Position numbers and translations under genes: made by a program. Below the pieces are notes generated by a model, which saw only the letters and a program-made list of their open reading frames with translations, was not told the DNA's origin and did not search any database. A DNA stretch of 64,000 bases from Nocardia sp. NBC_00416 (GTDB lineage Bacteria > Actinomycetota > Actinomycetes > Mycobacteriales > Mycobacteriaceae): positions 7,194,501 to 7,258,500 of the forward strand of contig NZ_CP107932.1 in the NCBI RefSeq assembly GCF_036032445.1. The letters are read 5' to 3'. Below, in pieces: positions 42,246 through 52,235 of the stretch; position 1 is the stretch's first letter, and every line of letters starts with the position of its first letter.

Positions 42246-42716
42246 ATGAAGATCGCGCACGAGGACGTCCCCGGCAGGCTTCGCTCGCTGCCGACGCGAC
42301 TGATCAACCAGACCGCACTTCTTGCCGACCGCGCCACCGAGCAGGCGCTGGCCGATACCGGATCGCGGCGGCATCACTACGCCGTGCTCACCACGCTGCG
42401 GGAGGCCGGCGCCGCCAGTCAGGCCGAACTCGGCCGGCGCACCAAAATCGACCGCAGCGATATGGTGGCGGTCCTCAACGACCTCGTCGCGCGTGGCTTA
42501 GCCGATCGGTCCGCCGATCCCGACGATCGCCGCCGCAACATCGTCACTCTCACCGAAGCGGGTGGCGCGCACCTGGACGAGCTGGACCGCAGGCTGGACC
42601 GGGCGCAGGACGAACTGCTCACCGCGTTGTCCGCGCCGGAGCGCCGGACGCTCGTCGCCCTGCTCACCCGGATACTCGACGCGCACACCGCCGCCGCGGA
42701 TACCCGAAGCAGCTGA
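42246..42716 (+). CDS. MarR-family transcriptional regulator
   Basis: A 156-residue winged-helix repressor: HHYAVLTTLREAGAASQAEL, the recognition region RTKIDRSDMVAVLNDLVARG and the wing RSADPDDRRRNIVTLTEAG. C-terminal helices (LDELDRRLDRAQDELLTALS) make the dimer interface. MarR proteins sense small phenolic or oxidant ligands. The start MKIAHEDVPGR at 42246 is preferred over an ATG 39 bases earlier. It is divergent from the SnoaL-like gene. Confidence 0.85.
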   Translation: MKIAHEDVPGRLRSLPTRLINQTALLADRATEQALADTGSRRHHYAVLTTLREAGAASQAELGRRTKIDRSDMVAVLNDLVARGLADRSADPDDRRRNIVTLTEAGGAHLDELDRRLDRAQDELLTALSAPERRTLVALLTRILDAHTAAADTRSS

Positions 42717-42762
42717 CCGAATACTCGGAAACACGCGCCGCACCGCTCGGGGGCGCCGCGGA

Positions 42763-43398
42763 TCAAGCGCGGATCATGGTCCGCTGGTGTACCCGCGCAC
42801 CCCGGTAGCGCAGACCGGGCACCAGCGGCGTGGGGCCGTAGGCGGTGAAACCCATCCGCTCGAAGAACCGGACGGCCCTGGTGTTCTCGACCAGCGTCTG
42901 CAGATGGCAACCCGGTGCGCCTGTCGCGGTCAGCCGATCGAACCACCGGTGCATCAGCCCGTCCGCCGCACCGGTACCGCGCGCTTCGGGAGCGATATTG
43001 ATATGCAGATGCGCCGGCCAGCGCGGATCGCGTATCTCGCCCGCGCTCGGATCGCGGCGCAGCGCCACCGCGGCCGCGTCGAGCGCACTGCGGGCGAAGA
43101 AAGCGGCCGGGCGGCGGCGCAGTACGAGCCGGTGCCGCCGGATGGCGTCGGCGATCCGCTGTTCCTCGCTGAGGAAAGCCGCGGTGTCGAGGCAGCCGGT
43201 GAGGTAACCGACGAGTGCACCGTCGTCCTCGGCCAGGAACAGCGACTCCGGCTCGTGGTCCATATAGGGTTCGAGATAGATTCCGGCCTCCGATTCCGGA
43301 TGCCCCCAGAGGCTTTCGGTAGGGGAGCCCTCCCCGGCGCGTACGAACAGCTGCCGCAACGCGTCGCGGTCGGTTTCGTGGAAGGGCCGAATACGCAT
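42763..43398 (-). CDS. GNAT-family N-acetyltransferase
   Basis: A 211-residue GNAT protein: MRIRPFHETDRDALRQLFV at the N-terminus, strand FLAEDDGALVGYLTG, acetyl-CoA region INIAPEARGTGAADGLMHR and the C-terminal VENTRAVRFFERMGFTAYG. The substrate is unknown. ATG 43398 has no ribosome site but TAGATT 7 bases upstream (minus strand), suggesting a leaderless mRNA; a TTG 9 bases earlier is less likely. Confidence 0.8.
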   Translation of the reverse strand: MRIRPFHETDRDALRQLFVRAGEGSPTESLWGHPESEAGIYLEPYMDHEPESLFLAEDDGALVGYLTGCLDTAAFLSEEQRIADAIRRHRLVLRRRPAAFFARSALDAAAVALRRDPSAGEIRDPRWPAHLHINIAPEARGTGAADGLMHRWFDRLTATGAPGCHLQTLVENTRAVRFFERMGFTAYGPTPLVPGLRYRGARVHQRTMIRA

Positions 43399-43431
43399 AT
43401 CGGACAATCTACTTCGAATTCGCGGCCCCGG

Positions 43432-44610
43432 TCATGCGGTGAGTTCGCGTTCGAGCGGAGTACGGAACCGTGGAATCGGGCGCACCGCACCGAACCAGCC
43501 GGCGGCGCGTTCGGCCTCGGCCGCAACCAGCGATTGTGCCTCGGCGCCGATATCCTCCAGGATCCGTGTCACGATCTCGCCGTCCTTGCGCTGTGCCCAG
43601 CCGCCCACGATCCGGCCGTCGTACCAGATGCTCGGGCCGATATTGCCGTTGCGGTCGAACAGCCGGGGCTGATGTTCGCCCAGATACCAGGAGCGCGACT
43701 GCCAACCCATCGGAGTCGGGTCCAGTGCGGGTAGCAGCACCGCCCACGGCGGCGGATCGGGCACCGGCTCGAGATCGCCGGCCAGGATCAGCCCCGGGGT
43801 GCCGTCGAGATCGACCTCGACGGTATCGATCCCGGCGAGTGCCTTGCGGACCTGTCCCAGCGTCCATCCGGTCCACCATTTGATATCGCCGATCGGTGCG
43901 GGCCCGAAGGTGTGCAACCACGCCCGGACCAGTTCGGTGCGGGCCGCCTCGGCCTCGATATCGCCGAGGGGGCCGGGTAGCCAGGACTCCACCGGCGCCC
44001 ACGAGTACTGGCTGCTCGACCACGTACCGTTCGGCCGGGCCCGCACGATCCGGCCCTCGGTGCCGAGCAACACCAGCACCCAGCTGGTGATATTGGTGGC
44101 CCGCGAATACGGCTTCTCCGGCGCGGTATCGATCTGCGTCCGCAGTTCGGGAACGTCCTTGCTCAACTGGGCCCCGGTGGCGCTGCCGCGTGCGAGCAGC
44201 GCTCGATGCGTACGCTCGGCGACTTCGGCGAGCCAGCCCGGGGCATCGCCCGCCCCGATCCCCGCCTGCTCCAGGTATCGCGCGTAGGTCCGGCGCTGTC
44301 GGGCCGCGAGATCGGTGCCGCAGGAGGCGTGTAGTACGGGCACCAGATCGACCGGCGCGACGAACATGGTGCGCCGCATCGCCAGCATCCGCACCAGCGA
44401 CCGGTCCTCGTACAAGGCCTGTTCCACCTGCACCGGGCCCAGGTCGTGACCGCGGGCCGCCACCGACAGGTGCACGGTGGCGGGATCGGTGGCGTGCAGT
44501 ACCACCATCGACCGCGTGATCTCGGCCGGATCGGCGCTACGGTGTGCGCCGGAGAGCCGGTGGCGGACGCCGATCCGGGCACGGCGCTGCGCGGTACTGA
44601 TCGAATACAT
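43432..44610 (-). CDS. Winged helix DNA-binding domain protein (HTH_42, AlkZ/YcaQ-related)
   Basis: A 392-residue protein of the HTH_42 superfamily: ARIGVRHRLSGAHRSADPAE, MVVLHATDPATVHLSVAARG, the basic stretch LYEDRSLVRMLAMRRTMFV and WLHTFGPAPIGDIKWWTG. Members include AlkZ and YcaQ glycosylases that unhook DNA crosslinks. The catalytic Q-x-Q/Q-x-D motif near the N-terminus is not evident (H-A-T-D stands there), so a glycosylase role is uncertain. TAGCAT lies 7 bases before ATG 44610, and no ribosome site is present. Confidence 0.75.
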   Translation of the reverse strand: MYSISTAQRRARIGVRHRLSGAHRSADPAEITRSMVVLHATDPATVHLSVAARGHDLGPVQVEQALYEDRSLVRMLAMRRTMFVAPVDLVPVLHASCGTDLAARQRRTYARYLEQAGIGAGDAPGWLAEVAERTHRALLARGSATGAQLSKDVPELRTQIDTAPEKPYSRATNITSWVLVLLGTEGRIVRARPNGTWSSSQYSWAPVESWLPGPLGDIEAEAARTELVRAWLHTFGPAPIGDIKWWTGWTLGQVRKALAGIDTVEVDLDGTPGLILAGDLEPVPDPPPWAVLLPALDPTPMGWQSRSWYLGEHQPRLFDRNGNIGPSIWYDGRIVGGWAQRKDGEIVTRILEDIGAEAQSLVAAEAERAAGWFGAVRPIPRFRTPLERELTA

Positions 44611-44699
44611 GGCCCGGATGCTAGCGGCGGGATCCGACACCCCCGGCCCGTCCGGCCGGGTTCCTGCGAATGTGGCCCGCGCCGTGGAATATTCGAAGG

Positions 44700-45674
44700 A
44701 TGAGCAGACGCGCAGTGAGCTTCCTGGCCGGGGTGCTGTTACCGGCATTGACGGCGACGCTGCTGGCCGGGGCGCCCGCCGCCGCGACCCAGGCGTGCGC
44801 GGTCCAGAGCCGGCCGATCTCGGTACCGGTCGACGGTGAGCAGGCCACCGGCCTGGTCTACGAACCACGCGGCTGTACGGTCGGCAACGCGCTGGTCGTG
44901 GCCGCGCACGGGCACAAGGGTTCGGCGGCCCAGTACTCCGAATACCTCACCTCGATCGCCGCGCGCACCGGAACTCCGGTCGTCTCGATGGATATGCGCG
45001 GCAGTGCTCGGTGGCGCACCGGGGAATGGAATCTGTGGGCCGGATGGCAGGATCTGGTCGCCGCCACCCAGTGGTACAAAGCAACGCATCCCGGTGTGGC
45101 GCGCACTATCCTGTGGGGCTGGAGCCAGGGTGCGATGACCTCCGGACTGGCCGCCGCCTACGGCCCGGCCGGACTGTTCGACTACTGGGTGGACACCTTC
45201 GGCCCCTCGGATCTGTTCACCCACTGGTCGGGGCCCGCCGCCGACTACCCCGCCCTCCAGGCGCAGATCCAGCGGGACGCCGGCAATTGTGTGCCCGTCA
45301 TCTGCCCGCTCGCCTATGCCGACCGCTCCCCGGCGCTGCAGGCCGGCCGGATGGGTATCCGGCACGCTTTCCTCATCCACGGCACGGCCGACGAGGTGGT
45401 GCCCTACGCGGCCAGCACTCAGATGCGGGCCGCGCTCATGCTCGCCGGTAAACCCAGCACGCTGTATTCCATCGTCAGCGGGCGAACCCTGAACGGAATG
45501 GTCGAACCCGGGCGCCACAATATCGGCCCGGCCCTGTTCGAGGCCGGTTGTGTGGTGGAGCGGCTCGCCCTGGGTACCGAACCGCTCGACGGCAACCGTG
45601 ACTATGTGGTCGATGTGGCCCGGGGCATCGTGGCCGCGCCCCCGCCACCGCCGAACGCCAAATGCGCCGCTTAG
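44700..45674 (+). CDS. Secreted alpha/beta hydrolase
   Basis: A 324-residue exported hydrolase. The signal sequence spans residues 1-30 (MSRRAVSFLAGVLLPALTAT, likely cleavage after AAAT). Then come AAHGHKGSAAQYSEY with the oxyanion region, the nucleophile elbow ILWGWSQGAMTSG, the aspartate in HGTADEVVPYA and a late histidine in VEPGRHNIGPA. Six cysteines suggest disulfides. ATG 44700 is preceded by AATATT at 6 bases, not by a ribosome site. Its TAG stop coincides with the left edge of the IS element: T and A are the target duplication and G is the first IS base, so the protein is intact. Confidence 0.8.
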   Translation: MSRRAVSFLAGVLLPALTATLLAGAPAAATQACAVQSRPISVPVDGEQATGLVYEPRGCTVGNALVVAAHGHKGSAAQYSEYLTSIAARTGTPVVSMDMRGSARWRTGEWNLWAGWQDLVAATQWYKATHPGVARTILWGWSQGAMTSGLAAAYGPAGLFDYWVDTFGPSDLFTHWSGPAADYPALQAQIQRDAGNCVPVICPLAYADRSPALQAGRMGIRHAFLIHGTADEVVPYAASTQMRAALMLAGKPSTLYSIVSGRTLNGMVEPGRHNIGPALFEAGCVVERLALGTEPLDGNRDYVVDVARGIVAAPPPPPNAKCAA

Positions 45675-45689
45675 GCCGCGTTTCATAAG
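45674..45689 (+). repeat. Left terminal inverted repeat of the IS
   Basis: GGCCGCGTTTCATAAG, preceded by the TA target duplication. It is the perfect complement of 46700-46715. Confidence 0.9.
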
Positions 45690-46587
45690 TCGTGGCCGGA
45701 TAACCACAGGTTGATTGCGGCGACGCGGACCGTGGCCAGGTAGCGGACAGCGAGTTTGTCATAGCGGGTGGCGACTGCGCGGTGCTGTTTGAGGCGGCTG
45801 ATCGTGCATTCCACGGCGTGGCGCAGTTTGTAGAGGTTCGGGTCGAACGCTGGCGGCCGGCCGCCAGCGTTTCCTTTGGCCACGCGATGCGCTGCCTGGC
45901 CTTGATCGGGATGGTTGCCTTGATCCCGCGTTGCCGCAGGTAAGCACGGTTGGCCGCCGAGGAATAGGCTTTGTCGGCCAGGACCCGATCCGGTCGCGAC
46001 CGGGTGCCACCGACCCCGAGTCGCGGCACCCGTATTTCGCCGAGCACCGTCGTGAACTGCGGGCAATCGGCCCACTGACCAGGTGTGATCACCAGAGCCA
46101 ACGGCCGCTGGCCCTGGTCGGCGGCCAGATGCAGCTTCGTGGTGAACCCACCCCGCGACCGTCCCAGACCGTGGTCAGCGGGTTCGTCGTCGAAACCACC
46201 CGCCGGTTCGACCTGACCGTCGAAGTCGCGGCGGGCACCCGCCGCATGCTGGTGCGCACGGGCGATCGTGGAGTCCACGCTCACCGTCCACTCGATCTCG
46301 CCGCCCGCGTCGGCGTGGGCTTGCAGCGCGGTCAGTATCGATTCCCACGTGCCGTCACGCTGCCAGCGGCGGAACAACCCGTACACCGTCTGCCACGGCC
46401 CATACGTTGTCGGAATATCACGCCACGGGCTGCCGGTCCGGATCCGCCACCGGATCCCGTCGATCAACCGGCGTTTCGACCACCGCGGTGGCCGACCCGG
46501 CTTCATACCAGCAGGTAGTAGCGGTTTCAGTTTCGCCCACTGAGCATCAGTCAGATCCGCACGGCACGTTGCCGTTACGCTGTTCAC
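45683..46587 (-). CDS. IS5-family DDE transposase, -1 frameshifted
   Basis: About 300 residues read in two frames. The first frame starts at ATG 46587 and carries the N-terminal DUF4096-like domain ([20 protein letters not shown]) and catalytic D105 ([13 protein letters not shown]) and D205 (VLADKAYSS). The catalytic glutamate (E260, [17 protein letters not shown]) lies only in the -1 frame that ends at 45683. The switch fits slippage on CCA-AAG at about 45874-45877, after residue 238. Without the shift the protein lacks E260 and continues through unrelated sequence into the hydrolase gene. Either a programmed frameshift or an inactivating indel is possible; the former is usual in this subgroup. 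Confidence 0.85.
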
Positions 46588-46699
46588 GAGGTCTCCGGTT
46601 GGTTTCCGGTTGTGCTTGGTCGTTCAACCAACTACCGGAGACCTCGCCACATCACCAACTTCTCAACCCGGACAACGGGTTCCATCCCACACCATCGGG

Positions 46700-46715
46700 C
46701 TTATGAAACGCGGCC
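46700..46715 (-). repeat. Right terminal inverted repeat of the IS
   Basis: CTTATGAAACGCGGCC, followed by the TA target duplication. It is the perfect complement of the left end. Confidence 0.9.
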
Positions 46716-46731
46716 TAGCCGACTGCCGCGG

Positions 46732-47040
46732 TCAGGCCACCGCGTAGCCGCCGTCGATACCGATCACCTGACCGGTCACCCACGAATCCGGTCGCGCCAG
46801 GGCGGCCACCTACGGCGCGATATCTTCGGGGCGGCCCCGGGTACCGAGCGGAATCCCGGCGGTCTCCTGCGCTTTCAGCTGTTCGACAGCGGCGCCGGAC
46901 AGCCCCATCCGGTCCAGTGCCTCGCTTTCGGTCGGCCCCGGGGCCACCGCGTCGACCCGGATACCGTGTGCGGCGAGTTCCAGTGCCCAACTACGGGTGA
47001 GCTGTTCGACGGCGGCCTTACCCGCATAGATCCGAAGGCC
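46732..47040 (-). pseudogene. Short-chain dehydrogenase/reductase, 5'-truncated with an internal stop
   Basis: The minus strand encodes the C-terminal third of an SDR enzyme. It begins at the catalytic Y-x-x-x-K (IYAGKAAVEQLTRSWALELA), then HGIRVDAVAPGPTESEA, GTRGRPEDIAP and, after an in-frame TAG at 46810-46812, WVTGQVIGIDGGYAVA and the true stop. The NAD-binding N-terminus is absent; sequence upstream of about 47040 is unrelated and leads into the hisH end. Truncation and nonsense mutation together make it non-functional. It lies between the IS and the 3' end of hisH, at a likely rearrangement junction. Confidence 0.85.
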
Positions 47041-47084
47041 CGCCGCACGCGGCGGTGAGGGCCTGTACCGCGCACGGCGCCGGG

Positions 47085-47717
47085 TCAGATCGATTTCACC
47101 CAGTTGGAGAGCAGCTGTGCACCGGCGTCGCCCGACTTCTCCGGGTGGAACTGCGTGGCCGAGAGCGCGCCGTTCTCCACGGCGGCCAGGAACCGGCCGG
47201 TACCGTACTCGCACCAGGTCAGCCGGGGTGCGGCGAGATGGTCGCTGGGTGGCAGTTCCCAGGTACGGGCAGCGTAGGTGTGCACGAAATAGAACCGGGT
47301 ACTGGGGTCCATTCCGGCGAAGAGGACGCTGTCCGTGGGCGCGGAAACGGTGTTCCAGCCCATATGCGGCAGAACCGGCGCCTCGAGTTTGTCGACGGTG
47401 CCCGGCCACTCGCCGCAACCGTCGGTCTCCACCCCGAACTCCACGCCGCGATCGAACAGGATCTGCATCCCCACGCAGATACCCAGTACCGGCCGCCCAC
47501 CGGCCAGCCGCTGACCGATGATCCGCTCCCCGCGCACCGCCCGCAGCCCGGCCATGCAGGCGGCGAAGGCACCGACACCCGGAACCACCAGGCCGTCGGC
47601 GGCGAGCGCGGCCTCGGGGTCCGCGGTCACCTCGACCCGCGCACCGGCCCGGACCAGCGCCCGTTCGGCGGAATGCAGATTCCCGGACCCGTAGTCCAGC
47701 AGAACCACCGAAGTCAC
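47085..47717 (-). CDS. hisH: Imidazole glycerol phosphate synthase, glutamine amidotransferase subunit
   Basis: A 210-residue class-I glutaminase that supplies ammonia to HisF. The nucleophile is C81 in [11 protein letters not shown]; the His-Glu pair is in [11 protein letters not shown], and the N-terminus [13 protein letters not shown] is typical. GTG 47717 has AGAAGG 4 bases upstream, and its GTG overlaps the TGA of a short frame (47714-47845) that continues from hisB. It is the last gene of hisD-C-B-H; its partner hisF lies in the separate plus-strand cluster at 55.7 kb. Confidence 0.93.
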   Translation of the reverse strand: MTSVVLLDYGSGNLHSAERALVRAGARVEVTADPEAALAADGLVVPGVGAFAACMAGLRAVRGERIIGQRLAGGRPVLGICVGMQILFDRGVEFGVETDGCGEWPGTVDKLEAPVLPHMGWNTVSAPTDSVLFAGMDPSTRFYFVHTYAARTWELPPSDHLAAPRLTWCEYGTGRFLAAVENGALSATQFHPEKSGDAGAQLLSNWVKSI

Positions 47718-47845
47718 AGTGCCTTCTCCCTGTCGGATGCATGCGGTTCGCGGAGGCAAGAGCCCAGGTAACCCATCACACCACCCCCACTGTCGCTCTC
47801 CATGCGGCCGCGGCGGCCGCAGCGAAGGCGAAGGTATCGCCGCAT
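47714..47845 (-). CDS. Small 43-residue ORF coupled between hisB and hisH
   Basis: The hisB stop reads TGATG, and this ATG opens a frame beginning [14 protein letters not shown]; its TGA overlaps the hisH GTG. The first 45 bases are nearly identical to the start of another short frame in the impA-hisF gap (55659-55727), which encodes [12 protein letters not shown]. No separate ribosome site is visible, so it would be translated by reinitiation after hisB. The product is basic with conserved R, L and C. It could be a functional small protein, a coupling device, or a passenger of a repeated DNA/RNA element. Confidence 0.45.
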   Translation of the reverse strand: MRRYLRLRCGRRGRMESDSGGGVMGYLGSCLREPHASDREKAL

Positions 47846-47847
47846 CA
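47802..47847 (-). repeat. his intergenic repeat element, copy A
   Basis: It starts at the hisB TGA and contains the 23-base core CGATACCTTCGCCTTCGCTGCGG, followed by a hairpin-forming GCGGCC-GCCGC-GGCCGC. Copy B at 55656-55700 has the identical 23-base core, differs by a 3-base and a 1-base gap elsewhere, and forms the hairpin GCGGTC/GACCGC. Confidence 0.7.
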
Positions 47848-48477
47848 CAGTGTTCCCTTGGTCGAGGGCACGCCCTGTACGCGCGGGTCGGGTTCCACGG
47901 CGGTGCGCAGCGCGCGGGCCACCGCCTTGTACTCCGCTTCGGTCACATGATGCTGGTCGCGGCCGTAGAGCACCCGGACGTGCAGCGCGATCCGGGCATT
48001 GAGGGCGATCGATTCGAAGACGTGCCGGTTGAGTACCGTCGAATACGGCGCCCCGGGATCGTTGCGACCCCGGACCGGTGCGCCGGGGATCACGGCGTGC
48101 AGCAGATGGTCCGGTTCACCGGTGTGCACGCAGTAGGGCCGCCCGGAGACGTCCACCGCGGCATGTGCCAGGGTCTCGTCCATCGGAATGTAGGCGTCGC
48201 CGAACCGGCGGATGCCTTTCTTGTCGCCGAGCGCCTGCCCGAGTGCCTGCCCGAACACGATCGCGGTGTCCTCGACGGTGTGGTGCGCTTCGATCTCGAT
48301 ATCGCCGTCGGCGCGCACGGTCAGATCGAAACTGGCGTGGGTGCCGAGCGCGGTGAGCATATGGTCGTAGAACGGGACACCGGTGGAGATATCGGTTTTT
48401 CCGGTGCCGTCCAGGTTCAGGTCCACCACGATGCTCGATTCCCTGGTGGTGCGCTCGACCCGCGCGGTTCGGTTCAT
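47845..48477 (-). CDS. hisB: Imidazoleglycerol-phosphate dehydratase
   Basis: A 210-residue monofunctional HisB that dehydrates imidazole glycerol phosphate using two manganese ions. The metal-binding repeats are visible: [29 protein letters not shown] and the later [21 protein letters not shown] 48477 has a GGAAGAG ribosome site; an ATG 12 bases earlier is less well placed. It follows hisC by 20 bases and runs into the short coupled frame before hisH. Confidence 0.94.
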   Translation of the reverse strand: MNRTARVERTTRESSIVVDLNLDGTGKTDISTGVPFYDHMLTALGTHASFDLTVRADGDIEIEAHHTVEDTAIVFGQALGQALGDKKGIRRFGDAYIPMDETLAHAAVDVSGRPYCVHTGEPDHLLHAVIPGAPVRGRNDPGAPYSTVLNRHVFESIALNARIALHVRVLYGRDQHHVTEAEYKAVARALRTAVEPDPRVQGVPSTKGTL

Positions 48478-48497
48478 ACTCTCTTCCATCTCGGTGA

Positions 48498-50985
<2,488 letters not shown>

Positions 50986-50989
<4 letters not shown>

Positions 50990-51024
50990 GGTGGTTCCGG
51001 TCCTTGTCTTCGGCCTGGGTACAT
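50986..51024 (-). CDS. Possible 12-residue leader ORF ending on the hisD start
   Basis: ATG at 51024 opens [12 protein letters not shown], and its TGA overlaps the hisD ATG. It has no histidine codons, so it is not a classical his attenuator peptide. It is noted because hisH and hisF starts are also overlapped by stops of short frames. Confidence 0.2.
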
Positions 51025-51123
51025 CAGCACAAGGTGCCGTTCCAGCCTAATAGGCGCCGTTGGGCGGAGCCCATCCGCAGTCCACGCACGGCCGCAGGGA
51101 AGGGGTGTGCAGTGGGTCTGTGG

Positions 51124-51555
51124 TCAGGAGATCCGGGTGTAGATGAAATCGAGCGTGTGGTCCCAGCTGCGCGGGTCCAGTTCGGAGTCCGAGCGCTCCC
51201 AGGTGGCGCGGAATGTGCTTCCCGTCTCATCCAGGTTCCCGGTGAACCGCTGGGAATGGCCGGGCGCATCGCGCCACACCCGCCACAGCGGTCCGTCGAA
51301 GGAACCCTGGTAGACGCGGTGCTCGCCGTACTGGTCGTAGTGCAGGATGACCAGGTGTTCCTGATACAGATCGTCGGCGCCGACGAGCCAGGTCCAGCTG
51401 ACCCCGGGATCGGGGACCGTATAGCGGACCACCAGGAATCGCGCATCGGGCATCCACTCGATCGACGTATGCCCGGTGATATCGGGGTGCAGGCTCGTGG
51501 TCGTCGTCCACTCACCGACCATTCTGCCCATCGAGGCCAGTGCTGACTCTGTCAT
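51124..51555 (-). CDS. DUF1579-like hypothetical protein
   Basis: A 143-residue protein resembling the 27185-27610 product: ASMGRMVGEWTTTTSLHPD, IEWMPDARFLVVRYTVPDP and a late FRATWERSDSELDP. It is probably an all-beta ligand-binding fold; the function is unknown. GGGAG 8 bases before ATG 51555 supports this start rather than the ATG 15 bases upstream. It lies between the hisD leader and a DinB-like gene, all on the minus strand, so it could be co-transcribed with either. Confidence 0.65.
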   Translation of the reverse strand: MTESALASMGRMVGEWTTTTSLHPDITGHTSIEWMPDARFLVVRYTVPDPGVSWTWLVGADDLYQEHLVILHYDQYGEHRVYQGSFDGPLWRVWRDAPGHSQRFTGNLDETGSTFRATWERSDSELDPRSWDHTLDFIYTRIS

Positions 51556-51591
51556 CGGAGCGTCTCCCATCGGTGGCGCGAACTCGGATGC

Positions 51592-52194
51592 TCAGCTGCA
51601 GCGGCGACGCAGTTCCGGGACCCCCTCACCCTCGAGCTCGTCGAGGACCACCGGACGGCCCGCCATCGCCAACGCTAGCGCCTCACCCCGGCCCCGTACC
51701 GGAAGACCGGACCCCTTGATCCAGTCGAAATCTGTCGCGACGAACTGTAGCCCTCTGGTAAACCGCCACGGGCGAGCGAACGGGTCGGGCCGGTCGAGGA
51801 CGGCGCGCAGCCGCTCGGCGGGGATATCGCGGCGCAGGCCGAGCGGGCGGCGGATGTCTTGCTGGTGTACGAGCAGATCCGCGAGACCCAGCCGTGGCCA
51901 CCAGCGCGAGACCGAGCCGGGCGCCGCCTCGAATTCCGCGAGCAGCTCCGCCGGCGTCCGCCGGGCCCCGGCCGCGGCCATGGCGTTGTTGACACCGTCG
52001 ATCGAGAATCTGTTGCGGATCGCGATGCCGGCGTATTCGGTGAGCGGGATGCTGTCGTAGCGCAGATGCGCGACCATCTCGCGCACCCGCCAGCCCGAAC
52101 ACAATGTGGGCGTATCCCATTGCGCTTCGGTCAGTTCCCGCAGCAGGGCGATCAGCTCCGTGCGCTCCGCGGCGAGCATTCCCCGAATGTCCAT
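51592..52194 (-). CDS. Maleylpyruvate isomerase/DinB-like mycothiol-dependent family protein
   Basis: A 200-residue four-helix-bundle protein of the TIGR03083/MDMPI_N type: LAAERTELIALLRELTEAQW, then CSGWRVREMVAHLRYDSI and LGLADLLVHQQDIRRPLGL, with metal-binding histidines in VAHL and VHQQD. Relatives use mycothiol in isomerase or transferase reactions; many are uncharacterised. ATG 52194 (MDIRGMLAAER) is chosen. It is downstream of the kinase gene on the same strand, with 41 bases between. Confidence 0.72.
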   Translation of the reverse strand: MDIRGMLAAERTELIALLRELTEAQWDTPTLCSGWRVREMVAHLRYDSIPLTEYAGIAIRNRFSIDGVNNAMAAAGARRTPAELLAEFEAAPGSVSRWWPRLGLADLLVHQQDIRRPLGLRRDIPAERLRAVLDRPDPFARPWRFTRGLQFVATDFDWIKGSGLPVRGRGEALALAMAGRPVVLDELEGEGVPELRRRCS

Positions 52195-52235
52195 GTCACA
52201 CACACTAACTCGGGAGGTGGTCGGCTACCCGGCGG

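Larger units (their letters stand above)
45674..46715 (-). mobile_element. IS5-family insertion sequence (IS427-like), about 1.04 kb
   Basis: The element is bounded by perfect 16-bp terminal inverted repeats, GGCCGCGTTTCATAAG and its complement, and flanked by a TA duplication (45672-45673 and 46716-46717). It encodes one DDE transposase read through a -1 frameshift. Size, TA target and frameshift fit the IS427 subgroup of IS5. It sits exactly at the stop codon of the secreted hydrolase, next to a decayed SDR gene. Confidence 0.9.
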
